Both the position numbers and the translations under genes were made by a program. The notes under the pieces are model-generated. The model was given only the letters and a program-made list of their open reading frames with translations. It had not been told where the DNA came from and searched no databases. From Chryseobacterium camelliae (GTDB lineage: Bacteria; Bacteroidota; Bacteroidia; Flavobacteriales; Weeksellaceae), in the NCBI RefSeq assembly GCF_027920545.1, contig NZ_CP115859.1, positions 248,001 through 312,000 of the forward strand: 64,000 nt of DNA, written 5' to 3'. Shown here in pieces: positions 17,487-26,249 of the stretch. Each line of letters begins with the position of its first letter. The first letter of the stretch is position 1.

Positions 17487-18119
17487 TTAATTTTTTGCTA
17501 AATACTCAGCAGTAGAAGTTCTGTCAGCTTTCATCGCTTCTTTTCCTTCTTCCCAGTTTGCAGGGCAAACTTCACCGTGCTTCTGAACGTGAGTATAAGC
17601 GTCGATTAGTCTTACATATTCTTTTACGTTTCTACCCAGAGGCATATCGTTTACAGACTCGTGGAAGATTTTTCCGGTTTCGTCGATAAGGTAAGTTGCT
17701 CTGTAAGTAACGTTAGAACCAGTGAAAACTTCTTCACCTTCTTCATTGTATTCGAAATCCTGATCTACAATTCCTAAAATGTTTGCCAATTGTCTGTGTG
17801 TATCAGCTAAAAGTGGGTAAGTAACTCCTTCAATACCACCGTTGTCTTTTGAAACGTTCAACCAAGCGAAGTGTACTTCGTTAGTATCGCAAGAAGCACC
17901 GATTACTTTTGTGTTTCTTTTTTCGAATTCACCTAAAGCTTCCTGGAAAGCGTGAAGCTCAGTCGGGCAAACGAAAGTGAAATCTTTCGGGTACCAGAAC
18001 AAAAGAACTTTTTGCTGGTTTTCTGTAGCTTCCTGGAAGATGTTGATTCTAAGATCGTCACCCATTTCAGACATTGCATCTACTGTTACATTCGGGAATT
18101 TTTTTCCTACTAAAGACAT
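17487..18119 (-). CDS. 2-Cys peroxiredoxin (AhpC/TSA family)
   Basis: 210 residues. It reduces H2O2 and organic peroxides. The peroxidatic Cys51 is in FTFVCPTELHAFQ, and the resolving Cys lies in GEVCPANW near residue 175. This spacing is that of typical dimeric 2-Cys peroxiredoxins. It is upstream of thioredoxin and DUF6952, its likely reductant and an unknown partner. No AhpF-like reductase is adjacent. Confidence 0.94.
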   Translation of the reverse strand: MSLVGKKFPNVTVDAMSEMGDDLRINIFQEATENQQKVLLFWYPKDFTFVCPTELHAFQEALGEFEKRNTKVIGASCDTNEVHFAWLNVSKDNGGIEGVTYPLLADTHRQLANILGIVDQDFEYNEEGEEVFTGSNVTYRATYLIDETGKIFHESVNDMPLGRNVKEYVRLIDAYTHVQKHGEVCPANWEEGKEAMKADRTSTAEYLAKN

Positions 18120-18320
18120 AATTTTCTCGTTTTTATATTTAAATTTTTCTGGTGCAAATATATAAATATTTCATCTATCGAACAAATTGATTTTGATAAA
18201 TAAAATCTATAATTATTTTGGGCCTTATTTTTATAAAATTTATTAATAAATAAATATTCTCTTGACTGTGAATAAAAAATAATTTGTATTATTATATAAT
18301 GACAATTAAACAAAATTACT

Positions 18321-18476
18321 ATGAAAAACCTTAAAAAAATTTCAAGAAATGATTTAAAAAATGTACAAGGTAGTAAACTTTATCCTGGAGGTTCTGGTGA
18401 TAGTTGTGCACAATTCGGATTAACATGTGGTTTTTTCCAAGACTCAAATGGCAATTTGTGTAACAGATGTATGTAA
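18321..18476 (+). CDS. Bacteriocin-like peptide with double-glycine-type leader
   Basis: 51 residues. The leader MKNLKKISRNDLKNVQGS has the spacing and hydrophobic pattern (L4, I7, L12, V15) of Bacteroidota leader peptides cut after a GG/GS pair by C39-type transporters. The predicted core of ~33 residues begins KLYPGG and has four Cys (29, 36, 47, 50), ending LCNRCM. No transporter or modifying enzyme is adjacent. The GLPGLI gene starts 77 nt downstream on the same strand without a clear terminator between. A weak TTG / TAATTTG pair lies at 18262-18286. The bacteriocin label is a family convention; activity is unproven. Confidence 0.75.
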   Translation: MKNLKKISRNDLKNVQGSKLYPGGSGDSCAQFGLTCGFFQDSNGNLCNRCM

Positions 18477-18553
18477 TACAGCAAAATCATTCAAAAGACA
18501 GGTTCTGAGATTGTTTCTGAGAATTTTTTATTTTTACTAAAAGTTCAAGTTAT

Positions 18554-19366
18554 ATGTATTTTAATAGATTGATTTTAATTATAATAGTTTTCTTGTCTTT
18601 TTATGCCTCAGCTCAAAATAAAGTTTTTTTATATGAGATGAAATATAAGCCAAACCGATCTAAAGACAGTATTATTACAGATAAAACTGTTTTAGATATA
18701 ACAACAGAAGGTTTATCCGTCTTCAGAACTCTACATGATAAAGTATCAGATTCACTTAAAGCTAAAACAGGTTTAGGGTTGGGTCGGAAAAATAGATTTG
18801 AAAATCAATTTTATATTGTTAAAAAGCTAAATGTTAATGAAATTCAAAAAATTGTTCAAAACATATATTCTGATGTATACTTTATTAAAAATGATGAAAA
18901 ATTAATTTGGAAAATATATTCTGAGAAGAGCAAATTAGAAAAATTTGATATTCAAAAAGCTGAAGTTAACTATGGAGGCAGAAAATGGATAGCTTGGTTT
19001 GCTCCTGATATTCCGATAAATGACGGTCCTTATGTGTTCTATGGCCTACCAGGTTTAATTGTCAAAATAGAAGATGAAGAAAGAAATTTTTCTTTTAACT
19101 TGATAGAAGTTCAAAACTCTAGTGGGACGGTTAATTACAGAAATAAAGGCATAATGATATCTTGGACAGATTTTCAAAAAATTGCATTAGATTATTATGC
19201 AGATCCTTTTGCTCCGGCAAAATCACTTGGTATCCCCATCCGTGTAGATGACGGTCAGGGAAATGCTATTAAACCCAATATGAGAAATTTGATAATGAAA
19301 GTACAAAAAGACATTAGAGAAAACAACAATCCAATAGAATTAGATAAAATTATTCTATATAAATAA
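18554..19366 (+). CDS. GLPGLI family secreted protein (copy 1)
   Basis: 270 residues with a signal peptide (…SFYASAQ). The naming motif GLPGLIVKI is at about residue 165, preceded by AWFAPDIPINDGPYVFY. GLPGLI (TIGR01200) is a Bacteroidota-specific family of unknown function, probably periplasmic or outer-membrane associated. It lies downstream of the double-glycine peptide gene on the same strand, so the two may form a unit. A second member is at 23687. Confidence 0.88.
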   Translation: MYFNRLILIIIVFLSFYASAQNKVFLYEMKYKPNRSKDSIITDKTVLDITTEGLSVFRTLHDKVSDSLKAKTGLGLGRKNRFENQFYIVKKLNVNEIQKIVQNIYSDVYFIKNDEKLIWKIYSEKSKLEKFDIQKAEVNYGGRKWIAWFAPDIPINDGPYVFYGLPGLIVKIEDEERNFSFNLIEVQNSSGTVNYRNKGIMISWTDFQKIALDYYADPFAPAKSLGIPIRVDDGQGNAIKPNMRNLIMKVQKDIRENNNPIELDKIILYK

Positions 19367-19396
19367 AAAAACAGCTAAGTTGAATAGCTGTTTTTT
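19365..19396. terminator. Bidirectional intrinsic terminator
   Basis: AAAAAACAGCTA / TAGCTGTTTTTT, a 12-bp stem with a 7-nt loop, between the convergent GLPGLI and M16 genes. Confidence 0.85.
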
Positions 19397-19400
19397 ATTT

Positions 19401-22340
19401 TTAATAACCAAATATTTCAGTTAAACTTAATTTTTTTACTTCACCGAGCTTCTTCATGTCGGTTTCGTTTACTTTATCCTGAGAGGCAACAATACAGTAA
19501 GTATAGTTTTTATCTTTCATTTCCTTATCGTGGAAGTTGTTGATATCAGTAAAAGAAAGTTTCGGAGCCTGATCGTACACATTTTTTCTAATGTCAAGAT
19601 TGTTTCCGAGTCTTTGAGCCTTTAAGTAAGAGAAAATGATTCCGTCCTGCGTAATTCTTTCGGAAGCGATAGATTTTCTTAATCCGCTTTTGGCAGTTTC
19701 AAATAACTGCTCAGATTTAGGAAGCGTAGTCAAAAGCTCATTCATTGCTGTTGTCGATTCATTGAACTTATCAGCCTGAGTTCCTACATATGCCAAAACC
19801 ATATCTTTATCTTCTTTTTTGCTAGGAAGTGCAAAATAAGAATACGTAGAGTAGGCTAAAGCTTTAGATTCTCTGATGGTCTGGAAAACGATAGATCCCA
19901 TTCCGCCACCAAAATAATTATTGAATAAATTAACGGTCGGTGTTGTAGAAGAATTGTATTGATCTGCGTTTCTTACCCAGAAAATTTCAGACTGTACCAT
20001 ATCATAATGAGCAAACAGAACTTTATTTTTATCGGTAGGAACCTGTACAAACGTTTTTGTTTTGGTTAGTTCTTTAAGATCCTTCGGAAGTGTGTGGATA
20101 GGTTTTAAAGATGCCGTTACTTCATTTCCTGATTTTGGACCGTAATACAACACTTTGTGCTTGTAATTGAATAAATCATGAAGAACATTAATCAAGTCTT
20201 CAGCTTTTAAAGCATCCAGTTCTGCATCACTCAATACATTGTTGAACGGGTTTTGAGGGCCGTATTGTGCATAACTTCTCAGTCCTGACATGATCGCACC
20301 TTTACTCTGTTTTGCATCGGCTCTTGCTTTTTTTAATCTTGCTTTATAAGCATCCAAAGCGCTTTGATCAGCTTGGCAGTTTTTAATCAGTTCTTCGAAA
20401 AGAGCAGCCGTTTTATCAAAATTTTCATTAAGACCTTCCAAAGTAACATAGGTTTCCTCATTACCTGCACTTACATTGAAACTGGAAGCTAACTTATAAA
20501 ACTCTTTACTGATCGTTTCAGAAGATTTATTTTGTGTTCCTAAATACTGAAGATATTCTGCAGCTAGCGGAAGGATTTTATTGTTCCATTTTCCGGAATC
20601 GAAGTGGTAATAAAGACGGAATAAAGCATTATCTGTGTTTTTTACAGACAATACATCAATGCTTCCTAATTTATTTTTGGTAATATCCTTATCATAGTTC
20701 AGCCAAACCGGGGAAATAGCATTTTCAGGCATTTCGTCGATTTTCTTCAGGAAAGGAGACTGGTCTTCTCTGTTTACGGAAACCGGTGTTATGGTAGGTT
20801 TGTCAACTTTTACAATGCTTTTGTCTTCTCCCTTTCTTTTGTAGATGGCAACGTAATTATTGGACTGCAAATATTTTGTAGCGAAATCCATAATGTCTTT
20901 CTTGGTAAGCTTAGAAATTTCTTCTAAATATTCAAGAGAAACTTTATGGTCGATATCAGAAGTAAATTCATCCATTAAAATACTTGCCCTGGAAGAGTAT
21001 TTTTCATCTTTCTGAATAATATTTTTCTTTTCATTATTCACAATAGATTCGATAAGATCATCTGAAAATTTTCCTTTTCTTAATTTGTCAATTTCCTGAA
21101 GCAAAAGATTCCTGACTTCATCCAGAGATTGTCCTTTAGTAGGTCTTCCCTGTAATAAAAGTACAGAATAATCTTTCAAAACATAAGGAGAAGCATAAGC
21201 TGCCAAAAGTTTTTGTTTTTTTACCAGATCCAAATCAATTAAACCTGCTTGTCCGTTGGTAAGCATATTTCCAACTAAATTAAGCAATCTCGCATCTTTA
21301 GTCGTTGCTCCCGGAAATCTGAATCCCAGCATTACGTTTTCAGGATTAGGGCCAACTACTTCCTTTACGATAGGAGAGGTAATAGGCTTTTCCTGTCCGA
21401 TTTTGTATTCCGGAATCGCTTTAGGCTTCATATAAGAAAAAGCCTTGTCGATTTTAGCGATGATTTCATCAGGATTAAAATCTCCGGACATGATGATTCC
21501 CATATTGTTCGGAACATAATAAGTGTCAAAATACTGACGGATTGCCTTTAAAGAAGGGTTTTTAAGATGTTCGATAGTTCCTATCGTGGTTTGCTTTCCG
21601 TAATTGTTATTTGGAAAAAGACTGGCAAACATCATATCATATACTTTGTCCCCGTCATCATCCAACGATCTGTTTTTCTCTTCGTACACTGCTTCAAGCT
21701 CAGTATGGAAAAGTCTTAAAACAGGCTGTCTGAATCTTTCTGATTGTACTGTAAGGAACTTATCCACAACGTTCGCAGGGATATCTTCCGTGTAAACGGT
21801 TTGCTCAAAAGAAGTGAATGCATTGGTTCCGTCTGCGCCCATTCCTGCAAGCATTTTGTCATACTCATTGGCAATGGCGAATTTTGCAGCTTCTCCGGAA
21901 ACCCGGTCTATTTCTTTATAGATCTCTTTTCTTTTTGCTTCGTCTTTTGTAGAATTGTATTTTTCATAAAGCGCATCAATCTGATCCAGAATTGGCTTTT
22001 CTTTTGCCCAGTCTTTAGAACCAAACTTATCGGTTCCTTTGAAAAGCATATGCTCAAGATAATGTGCTAAGCCTGTATGATCTGCAGGATCTGTTTTACT
22101 TCCTGCCTTGGTCGCAATGTAAGTCTGGATTCTGGGATCTTTGTTGGTAGGGCTTAGAATAACAGTAAGCCCGTTTTTTAACGTATAATATCTTGCGGAA
22201 GTGGGATCGTTGGTTACATACTTATACGTGTATCCGTTTGATTTCGCTTCTTTCCACTGGAAATCCTGTCCGTAAGCATAACCCACAAAACTTGCTGCTG
22301 CAATACTGGTTACAATACTGATCTTTTTGAAAAAGTTCAT
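19401..22340 (-). CDS. M16 family zinc metalloprotease (pitrilysin-like)
   Basis: 979 residues with a signal peptide (…VGYAYGQ). It is a full two-halved M16 protein: the inverted zinc motif H93-YL-E96-H97 in LAHYLEHMLFKGT, a downstream glutamate ligand in ELEAVYEEKNR, and a C-terminal inactive-half repeat with YFGGGMGSIVFQTIRESKALAYS. It should be periplasmic or surface-exposed and degrade short peptides. It starts 14 nt after the aminotransferase stop, so the two are likely one operon on the minus strand. Confidence 0.93.
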   Translation of the reverse strand: MNFFKKISIVTSIAAASFVGYAYGQDFQWKEAKSNGYTYKYVTNDPTSARYYTLKNGLTVILSPTNKDPRIQTYIATKAGSKTDPADHTGLAHYLEHMLFKGTDKFGSKDWAKEKPILDQIDALYEKYNSTKDEAKRKEIYKEIDRVSGEAAKFAIANEYDKMLAGMGADGTNAFTSFEQTVYTEDIPANVVDKFLTVQSERFRQPVLRLFHTELEAVYEEKNRSLDDDGDKVYDMMFASLFPNNNYGKQTTIGTIEHLKNPSLKAIRQYFDTYYVPNNMGIIMSGDFNPDEIIAKIDKAFSYMKPKAIPEYKIGQEKPITSPIVKEVVGPNPENVMLGFRFPGATTKDARLLNLVGNMLTNGQAGLIDLDLVKKQKLLAAYASPYVLKDYSVLLLQGRPTKGQSLDEVRNLLLQEIDKLRKGKFSDDLIESIVNNEKKNIIQKDEKYSSRASILMDEFTSDIDHKVSLEYLEEISKLTKKDIMDFATKYLQSNNYVAIYKRKGEDKSIVKVDKPTITPVSVNREDQSPFLKKIDEMPENAISPVWLNYDKDITKNKLGSIDVLSVKNTDNALFRLYYHFDSGKWNNKILPLAAEYLQYLGTQNKSSETISKEFYKLASSFNVSAGNEETYVTLEGLNENFDKTAALFEELIKNCQADQSALDAYKARLKKARADAKQSKGAIMSGLRSYAQYGPQNPFNNVLSDAELDALKAEDLINVLHDLFNYKHKVLYYGPKSGNEVTASLKPIHTLPKDLKELTKTKTFVQVPTDKNKVLFAHYDMVQSEIFWVRNADQYNSSTTPTVNLFNNYFGGGMGSIVFQTIRESKALAYSTYSYFALPSKKEDKDMVLAYVGTQADKFNESTTAMNELLTTLPKSEQLFETAKSGLRKSIASERITQDGIIFSYLKAQRLGNNLDIRKNVYDQAPKLSFTDINNFHDKEMKDKNYTYCIVASQDKVNETDMKKLGEVKKLSLTEIFGY

Positions 22341-22354
22341 TTTTAAAATTTTGT

Positions 22355-23548
22355 TTAATTGAGTTGGTCTAATAAGTTTTTAATTCGTTTCATAGCTTCC
22401 CTTAAATCCTCTTCTGAAGCAGCATATGAAAATCTGATGCATTCCGGGCTTCCGAAGGAAACACCGCCAACGCAGCCAACATGAGCATTTTCTAAGATAA
22501 ACATTGCGAAATCATCAGAATTATTAATCACGGTTCCGTTTAATGTTTTTCCGATATAATGAGAGATGTCCGGGAAGAAATAGAAAGCAGCTTTCGGTAG
22601 TACCACTTTAAATCCCGGAATTTCCTTCATCAGATCATAGACAAGATCCCTTCTTTTCTTGAAAGCATCAATCATATATCTGTATTCAGAAGGATCAGTT
22701 TTTAAAGCGGTAATAGAAGCTCTTTGAGCCATTGTATTCGCACCGCTCGTCATTTGCCCCTGAATTTTTTCACAAGCTTTTGCCAGCCATTCCGGACATG
22801 CGGAGTAACCGATTCTCCATCCTGTCATGGCGAAAGCTTTAGACATTCCGTTGATTACGGCTGTCTGTTCATATACTTCAGGAAACTGAGCAATTGATGT
22901 TGTTTTTGTTTCATAATTAATGTATTCGTAGATCTCGTCGGAAATTACCGTTACGTGAGGATATTTAGCAATTACTTTTGACAAAGATTTCAACTCATCG
23001 TATGTGTAATATCCACCGGAAGGATTACAAGGCGAACTGAATAAAACTGCTTTGGTTTTATCTGTAATGGCTTCTTCTAACTGTTCTGCTGTAATTTTAA
23101 AATCTGTAACATAAGAGGTGGGAAGCATCACGGATTTTCCACCCATCATTTTTACCATTTCATCATAACTTACCCAGAAAGGATTAGGAAGAATTACTTC
23201 ATCACCATCATTAAGAATGGCTGCCAAAACATTTAAAATAGCTTGTTTGGCACCATTGGAAACACAGATTTGAGTAGGTTTATATTCTAAATTGTTGTCT
23301 CTTTTGAGCTTATGGGCAATTGCTTCACGAAGTTCCAAAAATCCCGGAACAGGAGAGTAATGGCTGTAGTTTTCGTTGATGGCATCAAATGCAGCTTGCT
23401 TTATGTTGTCGGGAACATCAAAATCCGGTTCTCCTAATGTTAAACTGATTACGTTAATGCCGTTGGCTTTCATTTCTCTGGCCTTGTTAGACATTACGAA
23501 AGTCTGTGAGTAACCTAATCTGTTCACTCTATCTGAAAGTTTGTTCAT
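22355..23548 (-). CDS. Pyridoxal-phosphate aminotransferase (class I aspartate type)
   Basis: 397 residues. It has the class I/II fold signatures: LGEPDFDVPDNIK near 39-50, NPFWVSYDEM near 122, CNPSGG near 174, SDEIYEYI near 203 and the PLP lysine K237 in NGMSKAFAMTGWR. It is closest in look to Ib-type aspartate/prephenate aminotransferases. It is first in a two-gene minus-strand unit with the M16 protease. A TAnnTTTG box reads on the minus strand at 23568-23575, 20 nt upstream. Confidence 0.92.
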   Translation of the reverse strand: MNKLSDRVNRLGYSQTFVMSNKAREMKANGINVISLTLGEPDFDVPDNIKQAAFDAINENYSHYSPVPGFLELREAIAHKLKRDNNLEYKPTQICVSNGAKQAILNVLAAILNDGDEVILPNPFWVSYDEMVKMMGGKSVMLPTSYVTDFKITAEQLEEAITDKTKAVLFSSPCNPSGGYYTYDELKSLSKVIAKYPHVTVISDEIYEYINYETKTTSIAQFPEVYEQTAVINGMSKAFAMTGWRIGYSACPEWLAKACEKIQGQMTSGANTMAQRASITALKTDPSEYRYMIDAFKKRRDLVYDLMKEIPGFKVVLPKAAFYFFPDISHYIGKTLNGTVINNSDDFAMFILENAHVGCVGGVSFGSPECIRFSYAASEEDLREAMKRIKNLLDQLN

Positions 23549-23567
23549 GAATGTTTTTGAATTTTAA

Positions 23568-23575
23568 CAAATATA
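23568..23575 (-). promoter_or_regulatory. Candidate -7 element for the aminotransferase-M16 unit
   Basis: CAAATATA on the plus strand is TATATTTG on the minus strand, matching TAnnTTTG. No TTG at ideal spacing was found. Confidence 0.4.
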
Positions 23576-23686
23576 AATAATAAAATTCTCTCAGGAAACA
23601 GAAATACACCGGGATTGATTTTTTTTGAATTTTAATCACTAGATTTGGAGATATTATGAATATTAATTGATAAAAAACATTTTAAA

Positions 23687-24508
23687 ATGTATAAAATTTT
23701 ATTTTTATTACTGGCTTCTTTTTGCTCGGCGCAGAGCTATCGTTTTGTGTATGAGTACAAAATGAAGCCGGACCGTAAAATAGATTCCCTTGTTACGGAT
23801 TATATGAATCTGGATTCGGATGGGAAAAAATCTTATTTCTATAATGCGGCGAAATATGAAAGAGATTCCGCTTATAACGTTACAAAAAACAATGCAACAA
23901 TGTACAACGGCAAAAAATATGATCAGAATCTGGGCTATCTGGTTGAGAAGAATTATGCTCAGAAAAACATAAAGTTTTATGATAAATATAAAACAGCCAA
24001 TCTTTTAGTAATTGAAGACGAAGCTCCAAAATGGAATATTGAAAAAGAATTTTTAGCAATCAATAATATCAATTGCCAAAAGGCAACTGCCAACTATAAA
24101 GGGAGAGTTTGGGAAGTCTGGTTCAGCAAGGAATATCCCATCAACGACGGACCTTACAAATTTGTAGGACTTCCGGGGCTGATTGTAAGTCTTAAGGATA
24201 GTGAAGGAAATCATACTTTTAATTTAATTCAGATCAAAAAAATCAAGAGCGTCCTTGCTTTTCTTCCCAAGAATAGCAAGGAAATGAGCTGGAAAGATTA
24301 CAGGAAAACCTTAATGACTTATACGCCAAATCTTGCCGATGATATAGAAGCTATGAGCGTTGACAAAAATGCAGGAGCCATGAATTTGCAGTTTAAAGAT
24401 GGATATGTTGCAAAATTTGATCTTAAAGAGCTGAAAAGAAACGGTAATCCGGATGATGAAATTGCTAAAAGGCTTCGTAGAACCAATAACCCAATTGAAA
24501 AAGAATAA
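23687..24508 (+). CDS. GLPGLI family secreted protein (copy 2)
   Basis: 273 residues with a short signal peptide (…LASFCSAQ). The motif FVGLPGLIVSLKDSEGNH is preceded by VWFSKEYPINDGPYK, aligning closely with copy 1 at 18554. The N-terminal half (YEYKMKPDRKIDSL) is also alike. No bacteriocin-like peptide was found next to this copy. The function is unknown. It is a single-gene unit with its own terminator. Confidence 0.88.
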   Translation: MYKILFLLLASFCSAQSYRFVYEYKMKPDRKIDSLVTDYMNLDSDGKKSYFYNAAKYERDSAYNVTKNNATMYNGKKYDQNLGYLVEKNYAQKNIKFYDKYKTANLLVIEDEAPKWNIEKEFLAINNINCQKATANYKGRVWEVWFSKEYPINDGPYKFVGLPGLIVSLKDSEGNHTFNLIQIKKIKSVLAFLPKNSKEMSWKDYRKTLMTYTPNLADDIEAMSVDKNAGAMNLQFKDGYVAKFDLKELKRNGNPDDEIAKRLRRTNNPIEKE

Positions 24509-24519
24509 AAGTAAACGAG

Positions 24520-24546
24520 AAGACTATCTGTTGATAGTCTTTTTTT
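24520..24546 (+). terminator. Intrinsic terminator
   Basis: AAGACTATC / GATAGTCTT, a 9-bp stem with a 4-nt loop and a T run, just after the second GLPGLI gene. Confidence 0.85.
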
Positions 24547-24576
24547 ATGAAATGGAACCAGATAAAATTTAAATAT

Positions 24577-24606
24577 TTGACCAAAGCCAATAAAAACTTA
24601 TTTTTG
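24577..24606 (+). promoter_or_regulatory. Candidate sigma-A promoter of rsmG
   Basis: TTG (24577-24579), a 19-nt spacer and TATTTTTG (24599-24606) match the flavobacterial consensus. It lies 18 nt upstream of the ATG at 24625 and inside the longer open frame, which supports the shorter rsmG start. Confidence 0.65.
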
Positions 24607-24624
24607 CAGATTATAATAATTGAT

Positions 24625-25260
24625 ATGTCTACATCGTTACTATTAAAATATTTTCCCGATCTTACCGAAACGCAGATTGAACAATTTTCAAAATTGGAAG
24701 CTCTTTATAATGAGTGGAATGAAAAGATCAATGTAATTTCCAGAAAAGATATGGAATCATTGTATGAAAAACATATTCTGCACTCTTTAGGAATTGCGAA
24801 GGTGATGGAATTTGCTCCGGGTACAAAAGTCCTGGATATAGGAACGGGAGGCGGCTTTCCGGGAATTCCTTTGGCGATATTGTTTCCGGAATCGGAATTT
24901 ACCTTGATTGACTCCATCGGGAAAAAAATAAGCGTTGTAAATGCTGTTGCAGAAGGTGTAGGACTGAAAAATGTAACCGCTATCCACGGAAGAGCAGAGA
25001 AACTGAAAGAAAAATTTCATTTTGTAGTAAGCAGGGCTGTTACCCAAATGCCGGAATTCCTTAGATGGCTGAAAGGAAAGTTTGAAAAAGAACAGTTCAA
25101 TGCAAAACATAATGGCGTTCTTTACCTAAAAGGCGGTGATCTTGCGGAAGAGCTTGCAGGGCTTAAATGCGAGATTTTTAATCTTAAAAATTATTTTGAA
25201 GGCGAGTTCTTCGATACAAAAAAAGTAGTTTACCTGTCAAAAGGTAATTTTAATTCGTAA
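24625..25260 (+). CDS. rsmG: 16S rRNA (guanine-527-N7)-methyltransferase
   Basis: 211 residues from the ATG at 24625. The upstream start at 24547 would place a promoter inside the coding region. The family hallmarks are LEALYNEWNEKINVISRKD (about 25-43), the SAM loop DIGTGGGFPG (71-80) and VSRAV near 140. It methylates G527 of 16S rRNA using S-adenosylmethionine. Length is usual for the family. Confidence 0.94.
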   Translation: MSTSLLLKYFPDLTETQIEQFSKLEALYNEWNEKINVISRKDMESLYEKHILHSLGIAKVMEFAPGTKVLDIGTGGGFPGIPLAILFPESEFTLIDSIGKKISVVNAVAEGVGLKNVTAIHGRAEKLKEKFHFVVSRAVTQMPEFLRWLKGKFEKEQFNAKHNGVLYLKGGDLAEELAGLKCEIFNLKNYFEGEFFDTKKVVYLSKGNFNS

Positions 25261-25295
25261 ATTTATACTTGTAAATCAAAATTAATATACTTGCT

Positions 25296-25703
25296 ATGAA
25301 AAAAATTATCAATATTGGAATTTCTGCGGTAGTGTTAGGGTTAATTTTGGCATCATGTAACAATGACGATAACTATCAAACCCTGGAATCGGTAAATAAG
25401 GTAAAGATTGACAGTGTGAAGATTATTAATGATACTATGGATGTTTTTACGGTTCAGAGTATTAAAACCTATTCTGCTTATCAGTCTAATTGTGAAGGCT
25501 TTTACGGCTATGATTATATTCATGATGATAATGTAACGAGAACGATAACTGCCTATAAATTTACAACAGACGGAGCTTGTGAGCCGTCCACAAAAACGAT
25601 TGCAAGTCAGATTAATTTCAGTCCGCAACAACCAGGAACCTATACTTTAAAATTCTGGAATGGCGGAAGTACTTGGATTACCAAAACAATTGTAGTAGAG
25701 TAA
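25296..25703 (+). CDS. Small lipoprotein of unknown function
   Basis: 135 residues. The N-terminus MKKIINIGISAVVLGLILAS ends in a lipobox (LASC, Cys21) followed by NNDDN. The acidic residues after Cys and the Bacteroidota setting may favour surface export. The remainder is strand-rich and ends in a compact beta domain (PGTYTLKFWNGGSTWITKTI), immunoglobulin-like in feel. No family was recognised. The next gene starts 6 nt downstream, so it is probably co-transcribed with the DUF922 and nuclease genes. Confidence 0.75.
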   Translation: MKKIINIGISAVVLGLILASCNNDDNYQTLESVNKVKIDSVKIINDTMDVFTVQSIKTYSAYQSNCEGFYGYDYIHDDNVTRTITAYKFTTDGACEPSTKTIASQINFSPQQPGTYTLKFWNGGSTWITKTIVVE

Positions 25704-25709
25704 ATAAAT

Positions 25710-26249
25710 ATGTTGAAACTCATTGTTTTACTATGTTCTGTATTCTCAATTCAGGCATTGGGGCAGAAAATAAGCTGGAGGGAAGATCTGAAACTTAAAT
25801 GGGAAAATTTTCAAAGCCCGGTTAACAGAAAAAATCATCCAGATGTAGTTGCTTACACCCATTGCGGATGGGAATATTCCGTAATAAAATCCAGTGATCC
25901 CAAAGCGGCGATTGAATTTAATGTAGAAACCATATTTAACGAAGATAAATCCTGGAAAGACACCAAAAGAATCAATGATTATGTGCTTTTACACGAACAA
26001 AAGCATTTTGATATAGCTGAAATATTTGCCAGAAAATTAAGAAAAGAAGTTAAAGAGAAAATTAAGACTTCTTCTGATTACGATAAATATTTTAAAGGAA
26101 TTTACAATACGATTTCAAACGATTACAAAAATTTTCAGATTACCTACGATAAGGCTACCGATCACGGCATTAATAAAGAAAAGCAGGCGGAATACAACGA
26201 ATTAATATCTTCCGAACTGGAAAATTTAAAAAACTTTAAAACCTCTTGA
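25710..26249 (+). CDS. DUF922 family zinc-protease-like protein
   Basis: 179 residues with a signal peptide (…SIQALGQ). It carries LLHEQKHFDIAEIFARKLRK, an HExxH motif (H95, E96, H99) typical of DUF922, a predicted secreted zinc peptidase family. The N-terminal part KLKWENFQSPV fits the same family. Its stop overlaps the presumed TTG start of the nuclease gene, suggesting coupled translation. Confidence 0.8.
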   Translation: MLKLIVLLCSVFSIQALGQKISWREDLKLKWENFQSPVNRKNHPDVVAYTHCGWEYSVIKSSDPKAAIEFNVETIFNEDKSWKDTKRINDYVLLHEQKHFDIAEIFARKLRKEVKEKIKTSSDYDKYFKGIYNTISNDYKNFQITYDKATDHGINKEKQAEYNELISSELENLKNFKTS

